Origin: Pseudomonadota bacterium
GTDB taxonomy: Bacteria > Pseudomonadota > Gammaproteobacteria > Pseudomonadales > Moraxellaceae
Direction: 5' to 3'
Assembly (NCBI GenBank): GCA_021804565.1
Contig: JAJZHK010000031.1
Coordinates: 1 to 34,234, forward strand
DNA: 34,234 nucleotides
The notes under the pieces are model-generated. The model did no database searches, had not been told where the DNA came from, and saw nothing but the letters and a program-made list of their open reading frames with translations. Both the position numbers and the translations under genes were made by a program. Shown piece after piece: positions 33,997-34,234 of this stretch (positions are counted from its first letter, which is position 1; each line of letters starts with the position of its first letter).

Positions 33997-34234
33997 GATC
34001 GTGTCGAGATGCCTTGTACATAAGCGGCCTGAATGACGGCCGTCAGCGCCTTCTCGGTCATGCGCCTGGGCTCCAGAAAGCGCGGAAAATAGCTGCCCTT
34101 GCGCAGCTTAAGTTTACGCAGCTCCACAGTACCTGCCCGTGTTTCCCAGTCCCTGCCACGGTAGCCATGGCGTTGTACCAGGCGCTCTCCAGACTGGCGC
34201 TCACCGAGAGCAGCCCCGGCCCATCCCTCGACCT
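33997..34234 (-). pseudogene. IS256-family (Mutator-type) transposase fragment
   Basis: The minus-strand frame entering from the window edge reads EGWAGAALGERQSGERLVQR, HGYRGRDWETRAGTVELRKL, KLRKGSYFPRFLEPRR and EKALTAVIQAAYVQGISTRS. This matches the N-terminal third of IS256 transposases (about 400 aa), just before the DDE catalytic domain. Similarity stops abruptly after STRS at 33997, beside the ATCCAAC repeat half, and the frame continues into unrelated sequence. The N-terminus lies outside the window. The copy cannot be active. Confidence 0.75.

Overview
The window is high-GC DNA from a gammaproteobacterium. The gene content and order (metK, DUF1249-nudF, thiC divergent from tolC, waaA, an FAD oxidoreductase/aldo-keto reductase pair, hldE, waaL) resemble the Pseudomonas aeruginosa LPS neighbourhood as I remember it. 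The species cannot be named from sequence alone. Both edges cut features: metK lacks its C-terminus at the left edge, and an IS256-family transposase fragment runs off the right edge.

Layout. (1) 1-8.9 kb is core metabolism and envelope: metK with a structured leader, DUF1249-nudF-thiC (minus), tolC (plus), waaA (minus), then an FAD oxidoreductase and aldo/keto reductase (plus). (2) 9.0-10.0 kb is a small accessory insert: a ParDE-type toxin-antitoxin pair and the right end of an IS66-family element. (3) 10.0-16.1 kb, minus strand, carries a moxR-DUF58-transglutaminase operon, then rsmE and hldE. (4) 16.1-22.2 kb is a tightly overlapping plus-strand LPS operon: late acyltransferase, waaQ, waaG, polysaccharide deacetylase, a second GT9 heptosyltransferase-like gene and a further glycosyltransferase. 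It faces waaL, a TRIC-family channel gene and an FMN reductase on the minus strand. (5) 24.9-29.05 kb is a decayed accessory block lying on the 3' side of a tRNA-Ala(CGC) gene. It holds an IS66 left end, a gene fragment broken at both ends, a ParD-like/RelE pair, an IS1634 transposase fragment, a tmRNA 3'-end-like segment and a Phd-UPF0175/DUF3368 pair. (6) 29.3-31.6 kb holds an acyltransferase-3 gene and a CgeB-like glycosyltransferase, probably acting on surface polysaccharide. (7) 31.6-34.2 kb is a second decayed mobile region: MobC-like and MmeI-like methyltransferase remnants, a GNAT/DUF1778 toxin-antitoxin pair, a small ORF, a repeat-rich non-coding stretch and an IS256 fragment.

How the genes work together. 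hldE makes the ADP-heptose precursor. The WaaQ-like and second GT9 enzymes and WaaG extend the inner core. WaaA adds Kdo, the late acyltransferase completes lipid A, and WaaL attaches O-polysaccharide. The deacetylase inside the operon suggests that an N-acetylated core sugar is deacetylated. The most interesting regulatory signal is the metK leader. The loop of its last hairpin is complementary to the metK Shine-Dalgarno, and equally to a Shine-Dalgarno mimic in an upstream hairpin loop, which looks like a two-state translational switch. Four toxin-antitoxin pairs mark the accessory blocks; two carry 18-bp palindromic operators at the promoter.
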